From: Okapia johnstoni | Lineage: Eukaryota > Chordata > Mammalia > Artiodactyla > Giraffidae | NCBI GenBank assembly: GCA_024291935.2 | Contig: CM044320.1 | Coordinates: 55,122,001 to 55,186,000 of the forward strand | Direction: 5' to 3' | Length of the DNA: 64,000 nucleotides | In this document: positions 1 to 13,200 of the stretch, in pieces | Layout: each line of letters starts with the position of its first letter | Numbering within the stretch: the stretch's first letter is position 1 | Made by a program: the position numbers and the translations under genes | Notes under the pieces: generated by a model | Told to the model about the DNA's origin: nothing | The model's database searches: none | The model's input: the letters and a program-made list of their open reading frames with translations, nothing else

Positions 1-318
1 ATTCTGTTGCTAGAGATATTTCCAGGGACCCAGAGGGGCCCTCAAACTAGTGGATAAAGAAGAATATGAAGAAAGAGTTGTCACCCCCTGGTACTTACCC
101 CCTAAAGATCTTTGGGGTTCTTTTGCATAGACTTGAGTCATGAGGTAGAGATAACTACCATGGAATTAGCCCAGTTAGGAAAGCTGGAAAAATTGCAAGA
201 ATGCAGAGATGCTAGCTCAATTCTATGTAGCAGAAAAATATGTGTTTCAGATCATTTATGTGGGGGAGTGATTAGAGGCTGGTAGGATGGGAGTACTAAC
301 AGGGAAGGAGAAATCGAG

Positions 319-558
319 TTTATTTATTTGGGTGTGCCAGGTCTTGGTTGTGGCAAGCAGGATCTTCATTGCAGCACACGGGGTCTTTAGTTGCAGCACA
401 GGTTCTCCAGTTGTGGCTTGTGGGCTCAGTGGTTGCAGCACTCAGGCTTAGTTGCTGTGATGAGGAATGTGGGATCTTAGTCCCCTTACTAGGGATCAAA
501 GCCATGTCCCCTGCATTGGAAGGTGGATTCTTAACCTCTGGGCCACCAGGGAAGTCCA
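319..558 (-). mobile_element. CHR-type SINE (tRNA-derived), antisense
   Basis: Reads tttatttatttgggtgtgcc and ends gggccaccagggaagtcc, the reverse complement of the CHR SINE head gacttccctggtggc. Confidence 0.8.
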
Positions 559-564
559 TAAATT

Positions 565-1215
565 TACCATTGTTTAAAACTGTTGAAATATAACAAGCAT
601 ACAGAAAAGTATACAAATCATAAGTGCTTATAGAACAGTGAATTTTCATAAGGTGAACCCATCCTTGTAAGAGTCCCTTGTAACGCAGATCAGTGGAACA
701 TTATCAGCTCTTCAGAAGCCCAACTCCCTATGACAATCTCTCTCCTACTGTCAACGGTATCTACTGTTTGACCTCTAAACGATTAATGTGGCTTGTTTGA
801 ACTTCATATAAATATAATGATATAGCACATACCATTTTATGTCTAGTTTCTTTTTCTCAGTGTTGTTTGTGAAATGCATCCACATTGTTGCTTGTAGCAA
901 AACTTTGTTCATTCTTCTTGCTTTCTAGAATTCCATCATAGGAATATAGCACAGTTTATTTATTTGTTCGACTGTTGCTGGATGTTGGGTTGGTTTCTAG
1001 TGTGTGACTGTTATAGATATGAATAGTGCTGCTGTGAATTTGTGCAAGACTTTTGTTGCATGTGTATATACATTTATGTTGGTTATAGACCTAGGAGTAA
1101 AGTTGCTAAATCATAGGATATACATTTGTTCAGCTTTTGTAGATACTAGTAAACAATTTTCTGAAGTGGTCAAACTGACACAAATTCCCTTAACAGTAAT
1201 ATGCATGTGCCAGCT
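565..1215 (-). mobile_element. Old L1 3'-UTR relic, antisense
   Basis: Diverged copy of the mammalian L1M 3' UTR: patterns like gaatagtgctgctgtgaa and gacctaggagtaaagttgct match the classic antisense L1 3' end. Confidence 0.65.
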
Positions 1216-1483
1216 GTCCCAAATCCTGGAGAGGCTGAACATCCTTCCCCCAGAATGTATGAGGCCTCAGAGGTACTCTGTAAATCGCCTGGTCTTCTGA
1301 AGTCGTGGTTTTGGAATTCTTTTTGCACCAGGCTGCACAGAATCAGTCTCTAAAGGCTGGATATGTGTATAACACTGGATCCTTTACCTTGGCTTACCTT
1401 GTTGGAAAGGTATTTAAATGAACTTAGGGGACTTAGTCTAGTAATTTTTTGAGAGAATAGGAATTGGCCAGAATGTTTTCAGG

Positions 1484-1653
1484 AGACATAAGAGACATGG
1501 GTTTGATCCCTGGGTTGGGAAGATCCCCTGGAGGAGGGCATGGCAACCCACTCCAGTCTTCTTGCCTGGAGAATCCCCGTGGACAGAGGAGCCTGGCAGG
1601 CTACAGTCCATGGGGTCGCAAAGAGTCGGACACGACTAAAGTGACTTAGCACA
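1484..1653 (+). mobile_element. Bov-tA SINE, 5' truncated
   Basis: Contains gggttgggaagatcccctgg, ccactccagtcttcttgcc and tcggacacgactaaagtgac, the typical Bov-tA body and end. Confidence 0.9.
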
Positions 1654-3320
1654 TGAAGGAAAAGAGTACTATATCAATCTAGTTCCTTGATTTCTCTACC
1701 CTTTGTTTCTTGGACTAAATATAGTATGCTACGAAAATCAATTCTGTGACTCCACAAGACAGAGGAAATGCTCAATTCTATTTCACTATACTTTTAGGCT
1801 TTCATTTTGTCCTTACCAATAGTTGCCTTACCTTCTATTGTGTCTGAGGGATGAGAATAATCAGGGTCGGCATATAGGATGGGAGTAAGGAGCCCAAGGG
1901 GGGACCATAATTAGGAGTGTGGCAGAGAAAAAATAGGTGCTAGATGAGTTATGACGAAAGGGAAGCTGAGAAGAGCAGGTGGGTGGAACCCTCACAGGCA
2001 TGTGTCCTGGGAGGTAAACTTCTCTGTGAATGGTGTTTCCCATGCATAGAAGGACTTCCTGCCTTTGTCCCAGCTATCTCTCTAGGTTGTAGGGGAAGTA
2101 CGCGTTGCTGGATCCTAAGCCCTGGTGGGCAAGAAAGAGAGGCGTGGAGTCTGGAACTGGAACTCCTGGTTCTCTCTTGGAGGGGCTCCTTCCACGGAGG
2201 AAGCAGCACGATCCAGCTGTTGCCAGCTGCAGTGGAAACTCTGAGCTCAGTGTCTCAGGCTGCTCAGACCACAGCGAGCCCCACCCTAGGGCCTGGGTGG
2301 AGATAGCAGCATCTGTGTTCTCGAGCTCGCAGTCTCCTTCACCCCTTCCCTTGCCTTAATTTGGGGAAGAATCCAAGTGTGCAGCCCAGAAGGGTTAGGA
2401 TCCCATCTATTCTAGCCTCTAGGGCCCTGCCTGGCTTATTCTGTCTAATCTGAGAGTCACAGAGCCCCACTAGAACAGTCAGGGGCTGCCAAGGAGCAAA
2501 GCAAATACATCAGTCATCATGTGTTCTTTAGGGATGGAATGGGAGGAAAAGTAGAAAAAAAAAAATGCTTGTTTCAGGTAATTCAGTCCCTGCCAACTGT
2601 TTCCAGTTAAATTTTATACTCCTGACTTTGTTAGCGATTTCTGTTCTGTCTCTCTAATATGGTTCACCCTCCTGGAGTAGAATGTTGAGACTTCTTTCTA
2701 GTAGAACACTTCTAATATATCCTGAAACAGTGATACTCCACCATTCACAAGTTTGGGGAACTCCACAGGACCCCACTTGGCTAAAGTATAATTTTAAAAG
2801 GTTGAAGAACATAACTGTCCTACAAATATAGGTAAGCCCACGCCAAATATTTACTTTACTCATTAATGAGGGAACTAGCAGAATGGTAAAATGGGTTCAA
2901 AGAGCATTTGAGAGACTGAGTATCGATAGGTACTGAAGAAAGTTGGAATAAGATTATTAGGTTACAGAGAAAAGTGCTTCATACCCTTTAGAACAGTAAA
3001 ACATTAACCTTTGGGATTATCTTTTCTAATGGACAAAAATTACTTGTATCTCTACTAGATAAAAATCTACAAGTTAATATGTATCTTCATAAAATCTGAG
3101 CCTCATCAGTAATAAATAGCAACCCAAAGAAACATCCTTCTAGATAATAGAATATACCTTGAATGGGCCTTGTAGACAATGTTCCAGAATGACACTGAAA
3201 GAAGGTGAAATCCTCATTTTGCCTTATCATCAAGTTTTGGGTAATTTTCTTAACACAGCTATTGCATTTAGTCTAATGCCCAGTCCCCTCCCTAACACAC
3301 TGAAATCTTGACAGAAATCA

Positions 3321-3450
3321 GGGAATTCCTTGGTGGTCCAGTGATTAGGACTCGGCATTCTCACTGCCAGGGCCCTAGCATGATTCAGTCTCTAGTTGGG
3401 GAACTAAAATTCCATAAGCCACATGGCACAGCCAAAAAGAGAGAGAGAGA
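3321..3450 (+). mobile_element. Short CHR-type SINE
   Basis: Head gggaattccttggtggtcca, diverged body, cacagccaaaaa tail followed by (ag)n. Confidence 0.75.
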
Positions 3451-3540
3451 AGTCTTAGACACTAAAGCCCAAAAGAGAGCCATTTGGTTAAATGTTGAGG
3501 TCCTTTGGATATAATATTTTAATAATAGCAATTAACAACG

Positions 3541-3725
3541 TTCAGGTGTTTTTTGGTAGACATTAGTGCTTTGTATTCATGATCTCATTTCACATTCCCA
3601 ACAATCTTCTCTCCGTTTTACGGATGGTGAGACTGAGGCACAGAAAGATTAAATGACCTGTCCAAGATCACACATAGCTAAGTGGCAGAATGAGGATTTG
3701 AATAAATGCAGTTTGGCTTAAGTTG
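3541..3725 (+). repeat. MIR SINE relic
   Basis: Core pattern ttttacggatggtgagactgaggcacagaaagattaaatgacctgtccaagatcacac split over its length is MIR-like (key words: gagactgaggcacag). Confidence 0.75.
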
Positions 3726-4215
3726 ACCTTCAGTCAGGGGGCCAGTAGAAGAGTGAGGAGTGGGACGTTAGAGAAGAGAAATAGATTTTCATGGGAGAAA
3801 TGGTGTTTGTCCAAAGGAAGATAAGTAATATCAAGGATTACTTTTAGTCTTCAAGGAATTCTTGCCAGAGCTCTGCCCTTGCACACTGCTGAATGGATGT
3901 CACCAAGCTTCTTTCCCCTCAAAAGACAGTAGTCTCTTTCTAACTGGTATCTGAGTCTTATTTGGGGGAGAAGAGAGAAATGTGTTGACAGTGTAGGGAC
4001 TACAGTTACCTTATTTCTTGTAGATGCCTTTGGGAATAGGTTTATATGAGAAGTGTGATATTTTAAATTCATTTGTTCTTATTGCTAAGGTTTGAGCAAG
4101 GACAGTTTTTCCTAGTGGGAGTGAAGACGGCATGGATTCCTCTAGATGTTGCAGTCTCTGTCCTCGTCTAAACCCCTGCCCCCAGATTATCACTTTGCAT
4201 TTTCTTCTCCCTTAG

Positions 4216-4274
4216 ATACGGCAAGATTGTCTCCACTAAGGCCATCCTGGACAAGACCACAAACAAGTGCAAAG
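4216..4274 (+). CDS. RBMS2: RBMS2 exon, RRM1 central part
   Basis: Acceptor cttag before 4216; donor AAAG|gtgaga. It begins with the last base of a Pro codon and encodes [19 protein letters not shown] (about residues 78-98), ending inside the RRM1 RNP1 motif with one base of a Gly codon. Confidence 0.95.
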
Positions 4275-7200
4275 GTGAGAGTACAGCTATTCCTGCTGGT
4301 GGAGAACAGCTGCAGGTGAGGCCCTCCTTTGCCTCCGTCCCTCACTGCTTCAGGCCCCAGGTTTCCAGTACCAGGGTGGCGTCTCTCAGGGGTTCAGGCT
4401 TGAAAGTCAGGTAGGTATTTAGATTCTTTGGTGACCAGAGAGCTTGAGCTAAAATGCTGTTTGGGGGACCCAAGGCTAGAAGCCTGCACAGAGTGCCTTT
4501 GAGTCCTTTGAACATGCCTGTATATGATGTTCCCCTGGATTGAATGGTAGATATGGGTATGTGAGACTATTTCTACTTAGCAAAGCACTGCAAATGTCTT
4601 TTATTGGTGTAGATGGGGCAACTTAATTTTGTTGAGGTTTTGAGCAATTCTAGGTGGAGAGGGAAAGAGGGAAGGGGCTGGATGCTGGGGTGAGGAGGGG
4701 CTTCTTCCAGCAGCTGGCTGGCTCTCTGCAGTGGAGAGGCTGTATTTCCTACATGCCTAGCATTTCTGGGATGTGGCTAGAAAAGAGGAGGGAGTTCTTT
4801 TGGAAATAAAGGGGGGCCGTGAGTTACTAGAGGAGCCTAGTTCTTGAAACCTTGGGTTTTCTTAGGGGAGAGGGAGGAAGGCAAGGATACCACAAAGACC
4901 TCATGGCCCTTGGCATTCTTAGCTAAGGCAGTGGCAACCCACTCCAGTCCTCTTGCCTGGAAAATCCCATGGATGGAGGAGCCTGGTAGGCTGCAGTCCA
5001 TGGGGTCGCGAAGAGTCAGACATGACTGAGCGGCTTCACTTTCAGTTTTCACTTTCATGCATTGGAGAAGGAAATGGCAATCCACTCCAGTGTTCTTGCC
5101 AGAAGAATCCCAGGGACAGCGGAGCCTGGTGGGCTGCCGTCTATGGGGTCGCACAGAGTCGGACATGACTGAAGCGACTTAGCAGCAGCAGCAGTAGCAG
5201 ACCAAATCTCACAGGGTTTGGGGAGTCTATGGATAACCACCTGAAACCTCTTAATCTCTCTTCCTCCCTGCCACTTCTATTATGTGAGTCGTAACTCTTC
5301 CACTGTTGCCTGAAAAGCCGGGGCCTCCTACCTCCCTTACACCTCCTACCTCCCTTACACCTCCTACCTCCCAGTGACGCTGTTTCCCTGTTCCAGGCTA
5401 TGGTTTTGTGGACTTTGACAGTCCTTCAGCAGCACAGAAAGCGGTAACAGCACTGAAGGCCAGTGGTGTACAAGCGCAGATGGCAAAGGTAAGGGTACTC
5501 CCCCACATCTGTTCCTCTGAGAGGTGGTAGTTAGCCTCCAAGGTGTCGAGAGGATTTAAGAGCCGCGTGGTTGAAGGGCAAGGGCTTTCTGCAGTGCATT
5601 TTGACTATATCTAGTCTCAGCCAGGGCCCCACTGAGTGCCTCTGCTGCTGGAGGAAGATGGTATTCAGAACCCATGGCAGGTACCTCTGGCAGCTCTCTT
5701 CCTCTCATCAAGGATTATAAGCAGGCAAGAGGGTCCAGAGGCTTCTTCCCTTCTCCAGCTGTTTCCCTATCTCCACCCTGTCCCCACTTCCCTACCAAAC
5801 AGCTTGTGGTATTTTTGCAACATTCTCTGAAGAAGCCAGTTGTGCAACTCCAAAGTTCAGAACAATGCTTTCCACCTCCCAGCGCTGTTCCCTGTAGGGA
5901 GGGGTGGGGGTGGGGCGGGTGATGTGTAGGGTGTGTGTGGGGGAGTAGACGCCACAGAGAGAAAGGAAACTATCCCTTCCTTTCTCCCGTCTGTCTGCAA
6001 GTTTTATTTTCATTTGAGCTACTAGAAAGCTAGAGGCTTTTCCTCCTTCTCTTAGGTGGAGTTGCCCTCTTGCCTTTCTAATGTCATTGTGAATACCTGA
6101 GGGGCTGATGCAGCAGGCTTGCCAGCCGTCCTTTTCTCTAATGGTTGAAGAAAAAGGAAGCCCTGAAAGGAAAGGCAGAAGAGGGAGTAAGGTTGCAGGC
6201 AGTGGGTCACCTTAAATTCTTAGCAGCACAGCGCTGGGAAGTTGCCATGTTACAGAGTCTGCCCCCTGGAGGTGCTCTCCCACCTCTTCTTTCTGGAGAA
6301 AACCCCTCTGACATTGGAGTGACTTCAGACTTCCTGTGAGATTGGAACTTCTGGGTCTCCGTGGTGACCCCGTGAGCTGTGCATCTGGCTCTTGGTGCAG
6401 CCCCCAGCACTTCCCTTCTCTCTTCTCTCCTCTTCCAGTGTTCCCTCCATCAGGGAGTGTACAGACATTCCTACTACTGAGAGGAGTCTGCTGTGGCCGG
6501 AAGAGGGGGGAGGGAGATTACTCAAAACAATCCAACCCTGGAAGCAAAGGCAGTCCGAGAGAATCCAGCCTCTGGGACGGGCTGCTGGATGGGAGAGAGG
6601 AGTGCTGCTCTGCCTGGTTCTTAAAGCGACAGCCCAAAACTTCATCCTGGACTTGTCTTATGGGCTCGTACTGTGCTAGAAATAGTAAATCTGTGGGGGT
6701 TTCGGCCTAGATTCAATATATAACGCATAACCCATGGTAGTGGGACTAGGTGTTACAAATAGTTGCTAAGATTCTCTTTGTTCAGTCATCCCTTCCTCCT
6801 CTCTCTCTTCTGAAAGGTCATTTTGTGAATAATGGCTGAGGGTGGGAGAGGGTTAAGAGACATGAAATTCATTTTTTCACTTTTATTTCCATAGCAACAG
6901 GAGCAGGACCCCACGAATTTATACATCTCAAACCTCCCACTGTCAATGGATGAGCAAGAACTGGAAGGAATGCTGAAGCCGTTTGGCCAGGTTATCTCCA
7001 CTAGAATCCTTCGAGACACCAATGGGACCAGCAGAGGGGTCGGCTTTGCCAGGTGAGGGATGCCACGAATGGCAAATGATGATGTTAATAAAGAATGTCA
7101 CATAGAAGGTCATCAAAAAGTCTGTGTCCTGCTCCCCCCAGGACCAAAATACTGGCCAAAAGTTCTTGACAGTAAATCAAAAGTTCATTTAATTATAGGT

Positions 7201-10200
7201 CACGATACTCGAAAAAACTATCTGGTCTCAAATCTTGATGCTTTCGCCACTATTTCCTTTTACTCTAGCCTTTGTTGCTTTGATCTAGAGCTAAGCAGAA
7301 TGAAAGATTATAATTCTGTATCCTGTTTTAGTTTCCTGAGTATTTCTCATCCTGTTATCTCATTTGGGCTTCCCTGGTGACTCAGATGGTAAAGAATCTG
7401 CCTGCAATGCAGGAGACACAGGTTCATTCCCTGGGTTGAGAAGATCCCCTGGAGAACAGAATGGCAACCATTCCAGTATTCTTGCTTGGAGAATTCCATG
7501 GACAGAAGAGCCTGTCAGGCTACGGTCTATGGAGTTGCAAAGAGTCAGACACGACTGAGCGAACCTCTGTCTGTCTATCTCATTTACTTTATGAAATAAA
7601 TATTTTTTTATTTAAAAAAATAAATTTTATTGATAGTAAATGAAATGAAATTCAGCAATTTTAACTATACAGTTTGAGTTTTTACATATGTAGGTAGTTT
7701 TTAATTTTTTAAAAATTGGAGTATAGTTCTTTATAATGTTGTTGAAATAAATATTAATTCTCTATTTTATGGAAAAGAAAACCAAAGTTCTCAATATGAA
7801 GTGATTTGCCCAAGGTCTCAGGAGTGGGTGGTAGAGTGGAGCCCTTACCCTTGTGACTTCAAGATAGGTAGGATTAAATGGAAGATCTGGTCTACCTTTT
7901 CAGATCTGTTGAGAGCCTTAAATTCTCCATCCAGCTCTACCACTAACTGCCGGTGTGGTATCAGACCTTTATGAGCCTTGGTTACCCTGTGAAGTAGAGG
8001 TTTAGAAGAGTGATTTTCTTTTTTTAAAAAAATTAATTTATTTTAGTTGGAGGATAGTTACAGTATTGTGATGGTTTTTGCCATACATCTATATGAATCA
8101 GCCATAGCTATACATGTGTCCCCCCAATTCTGAACCCCCCTCCCACCTCCATCCCCACCCTATCCCCCCCAGGTTGTCCCAGAGCACTGGCTTTGGGTGC
8201 CCTGCTTCATGTATCTGACCAGCAGTGGTCACCTAGTTTTCATATGGTAATGTAAATGTTTCAGTGCTATTCTCTGAAATCATCCCACCCTCCCACTGAG
8301 TCCAAAAGTCTTATTTACCTCTGTGTCTTCTCTGCTGCCCTGCAGGTAGGATCATCAGTACCATCTTTCTAATGTGCTTCCTAGAGCTGTAGAATTCTCC
8401 AGGGCGCCTTCTTTGGAGCTTAGTGTCGCTGTTGTTGTAGGGCTTCAGCTTTCCCTAGCCCACTTAGGAAATGGTTTTTATTTATTTTAAAATTTTGCTT
8501 GAAAGGAGGTTCTGATGCCTTTCTAAAAAGTTTGAAAAGACCTGGACTAAGTGATCTGAAAGTCCTTTTTTCTTTTATAATATCTTGTCTGGTCTAAGAA
8601 CACTGCCTTACTCTGCAGCATTCAGACCTTGGGAACGTGGAATAAAACCTCTTCCCTAGCCTACTCAATCTCCATGGCGCCCCCTGCTGGTGACCCCATG
8701 TATAACTAAAGGGGAGTTTCTAAGGCTTGTAATCACTTTTTTTGCTCCCATATTCTCTTAAAGCAGAAGCTCCATTTTGTTGCGGTAATTTTTTTTGCCC
8801 TAGACCAAAAGAAATACTTAACAGTTTAATTTATCAAGCAATTAAATGGTCTAAACATTCAAAAAATGTTTAATATTTTAACAACTTTGTAGTTATTTGA
8901 AAAATACACTGAAAGAGAAAATATTTTTATCTCATTCTTAAATAACTATACTTTCAGTGGATGTGGGCCTGTTGGACACTGCACAGTTCTTAAACCTTGG
9001 AATCATACTGAACAAGGACACCCTCATTTCCTGTTACACATTGGTTTTCTTATGGTACTTGCTTTTGTCATAGCAACTACTGCAAAACCAGATTGTAGAA
9101 ATATTGAACTGTTTAGAGTTAGTAGTCTTTATGATAAATAGCCAATAAGTGTTGCTGTATTTTCTTCAGAAAGTTAAAGTATCCCTTGCTATGCCTCTGT
9201 GAGCTCATCACAATGATCCAGGGTGCCTCAAAGCCCAGTTTAGGAACTATGGTTTTGAAGTCTTGAAAAGCCATGAAATCTCTTGTATGTTTCTACATTA
9301 ATAACTTCAAATTTTCTTCATACATTTAGATTCTTGCAAAGTATAATTTCCAGCAAATTATAAATATTATGTTAATAATATTTACCTAATGTTAATAATA
9401 ATAATTTAGACTGTTAGTCTAAATAAAACTGTCATACTCTTTTAAAATATATCCCAATGAAATCTAAATGTAGCAATTTAATACACAAAATCATTTCAAA
9501 AATACATGGGGCATTTCTTTAAGTCACAACTCTTAAATAATTCTTATAGTATTCCTTTTTCTCGTCTTGATCTTGTATTACCATCTTATTTCCCTACAGA
9601 ATTGTATTTTAGTTTAAAATATTTTCATAGTTGCAAGTCTTTGTATGGATCATTCTGCTGTAGTTCTCTGCAACAAAAATATAAATTAATTTTTTTCTTG
9701 TGGCTCTGAATCTTTATGCATTAATCCATAAGGAAGTTATCTTTATAAATAGTTCACAGGTGCCCCAAACAACGTAAATATATTAAAATGTTGATACAAA
9801 ATTGTTTTATATGAAATAAATTTTATTGGAAATGCTTTTTTTAGATTTTGATAATTAAATCATGTAGCCATCAGTGAATATTGTTTATTGCTGTAACAAG
9901 ACAAAATTTAATGTCAGTTCTATTTGTGTTTTGTTTTCATGGTAAGGAACCTTGTTCACATAAATATGTAAATGGGAATGGAAAGAGTTTTGCTAAAATA
10001 GGAATTCTTTGAGTTCCTTCTGAATTACATGCCAAGAACCAGAGTGATCTGTCATCAAAATTGACTTTTTAATGTGTCACTTGACAACTTGTTGACTCCT
10101 TTAGCTTTGTGGGAAGGAAAAATTGGAAACAGGTAAATTAAAAAAACAATTTGTAACTCAGTCCTCAGTGCTTCCTGTTGAGCTTTGGGATGAGTTTGAA

Positions 10201-13200
10201 GTAAACTGAGCAGAGTAGTTGTGAAAGGGGACCTCAGCCTTGATCATTAGTGATGATGAACTCCCTCAGACACATCCGTTTTAGGAAAGAGTTTATGAGG
10301 AAGTTGAATTCCTGAAAGTGATTCTTTTAAAACCCTACATGCCTGTCACCCTTTTGAAAGACTCAAGAGTAGAAGTAACCCAACTAAACACTGTTTGCTC
10401 TAGAACGCTCAGCATGCTTTCACTAGAAGGTTCCATTTAAGGTCTTTTTCTAGTAACTGCCGACATGGAGATCGTTCAGATCTTTAGTGGTTATTGGCAT
10501 AGAAAATATACTGACTTACTTTAAATCTGGAAAAGGGGGGAAATACTGTACCCTGTATTATGTAGATCTTCATATAATTTATAGAAGACATTTATATACA
10601 TTATCTCATTTGAGCCCTGTATAGTAAGGTAGATGGAGATTTGAAGCAGAAATGAGGAATGAGTCCAGAGGACTTTTGTGCATGTTCTAACAGGCGCCAC
10701 TAATTCCCTCCTCATTTTCTCTTTCCCCAACAAGAAACTTCAGCTGCGTAGCTTCTAACATTGTTCTATCACCATAAACCTTGTCTTTAATACTCTTTCT
10801 TCCTACAGACTCATGAAATTTTTTTCCCCATTTAAAGAATAATTGAAGTATAGTTGAATTACAATGTGGTTAGTTTCAGGTCTACAGGAAAGTGGTTTAC
10901 ATATTTTTCATATGCCTGTATGCATATACATATGTGTATCTTTTTCATATTCCTTTCCATTATGGTTTATTACAGGGTACTGAACATAGTTTCCTGTGTT
11001 CTACAGTAGGACACTGTTTATCTATTTTACATATAGTAATTTGTATCTGCTTACCTCACACTCCTAATAAGCCTCCCTCCCCCGACTCATGAAATCTTAA
11101 GGAAGTTATCATAGCTAATTAGACCTTTATAATTATAACCAGAGCAAAAAAATAAATATTGACAAATTCTTAGCTTGTACAGTTTTATCAGAGTGAAGGA
11201 ACAGGGAAATTCCCTGGTGGTGCAGTGGTTAGGACTCAGCCCTTTCATTGTTGTGACTTGGGTTCGATCCCTGGTCGGGAAAGGAAGATTACGCAAATAG
11301 AGCCAAAAAAACCTAGGAAAGTTTCCATTAGGAATTTTGTAATAAAAAATAATGATAACAGCCACTCTTTATTGTATTCTTATTTAGGAACCCAGACATA
11401 GTACTGAATACTAGACCCATCCATCAGTGTCTTCTTTGGAATATTCATGGCTTGCAGACCCCCATTATTCCTTTCAGGATCCCTAGAGGAACCAGCTGAG
11501 AAAACCTTCATCAGAAGCTGGGGTTGCTTCTCTAAGATGCCTTGAATTTGTGTGGAGGAAGCTCTGTTTCTGTAGTGACAATTTTTAGAGCATTTGTGGG
11601 GCTGGGAACTTAGAGCTTTCTCTTTAAATGTAGGGAGGGTATAGATCCTGGAGAAGCTAGACCCTAACTCCTCTTGTGCTCCTTAGGATGGAGTCCACAG
11701 AGAAGTGTGAAGCCATCATCACCCACTTTAATGGAAAATATATTAAGACACCCCCTGGAGTACCAGGTGAGGCATCTGGGAATCAGGCTGAGAGGCCACA
11801 GGTTATGACTTCTGTGAAGATTCTGGAGGCTTTTTGCATGAGTGAATGGGCTAAGTGAGGTGGGACTCAGCTGCCTGTCTGCTTTCTCTCTCGGCAGCCC
11901 CATCTGATCCCTTGCTTTGCAAATTTGCTGATGGGGGTCCAAAGAAACGACAGAACCAAGGAAAATTTATGCAGAACGGACGGGCCTGGCCAAGAAATGG
12001 AGACATGGTAAGAGGTCCTCTCGGAGACAAGAATACTAATGACATTAAAATGGACTGGATGGGACTTCCATGGCAGTTCAGTGGTTGGGACTCTGCTTCC
12101 ACTGCAGGGAAGGCAAGTTCAATCCCTGGCCAGGGAACTAAGATCCTGCATGCTGAATGGGGATGCCAAGAAAAAAAAAGGAGTGGGAATTTCCATGGCT
12201 TGATTCCTGGGGTAGGCTTGAGAGCTCCAGTATGTAACTGAGCAATGCTGGCTGCTTCACACACTCTTCGGTGTGGATGGGATTGTGTACCCTGCACAAG
12301 CAGAAAAACCCTGGAACAGTTACTTTGGGGATTAGTCCAGACTTGGCTTTTAATCAGTTGAACCAAACGCTTCCCCAGCCTTGAAATTCTGGGCCTGCTC
12401 CTGTTCTCACCTAAGCGCTCACAGTGTGCACACTGTGTTCTTTCTTTCTAGGGTGGCATGGCTTTGACCTATGACCCCACCACGGCTCTTCAGAATGGGT
12501 AAGGGTGTCGTATGTAAACAGCCCGCCTGAAAATGACACAGCTGTGTGTCCAGGCCCTCGCATGGTTTACCTTGATGTTCATGGCTGTATCTGCCAGTAG
12601 GGGCCCTTACCTTGTAGTTTCCTGTGACTCCTTACTGATGTGGTCCCTTCCTACAGATTTTACCCAGCTCCTTACAACATCACCCCCAACAGGATGCTCA
12701 CTCAGTCTGCACTGTCCCCGTATCTTCCATCTCCTGTGACGTCATATCAGGTACGTTCATGCCCAGAAAAGGGCTCAGGGTTTGGCTTGCCATCTTGTTT
12801 TAGGCTGGAAACTACTTGCTGTTTTTCCCGTTGTTTCCTTTACACAGATTATACGCAAACAGTTTTACATAAAAGTGTAACACATGATCACCTTACACGC
12901 ATACAGGCTGTTGTAGAAGCACCCTTTGTACTCTCTGTCCACCATTCCCACAAGCAAACCCGTGTTAGTTTCCTGCTAGTTTCCACCTTTTTTTGTCATT
13001 TTCATATACATATAAATATATGGTTTTGGAAGTCATTGTTTTATGTTATAAAAATTTGCCACATTAGATGTCTTTTTTACACTTTTCCCACATAAACCAG
13101 TGACTCTCCAAGTGTGGTCCCTGTACCTGCAGTATCAGCCCTAGCTAGGGATTTTTAGGAACAAATTCTTGGACTCCACCCTAGATCCAAAGGGACTCTG

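Noticed and set aside
5300..5400. CRISPR-like array from the short tandem repeats
   Set aside because: Repeat units are contiguous with no spacers and the genome is mammalian.
11204..11313. tRNA genes suggested by B-box-like ggttcgatccctgg motifs here and at many other places
   Set aside because: They lie within tRNA-derived SINEs with LINE-type tails and lack cloverleaf structure.
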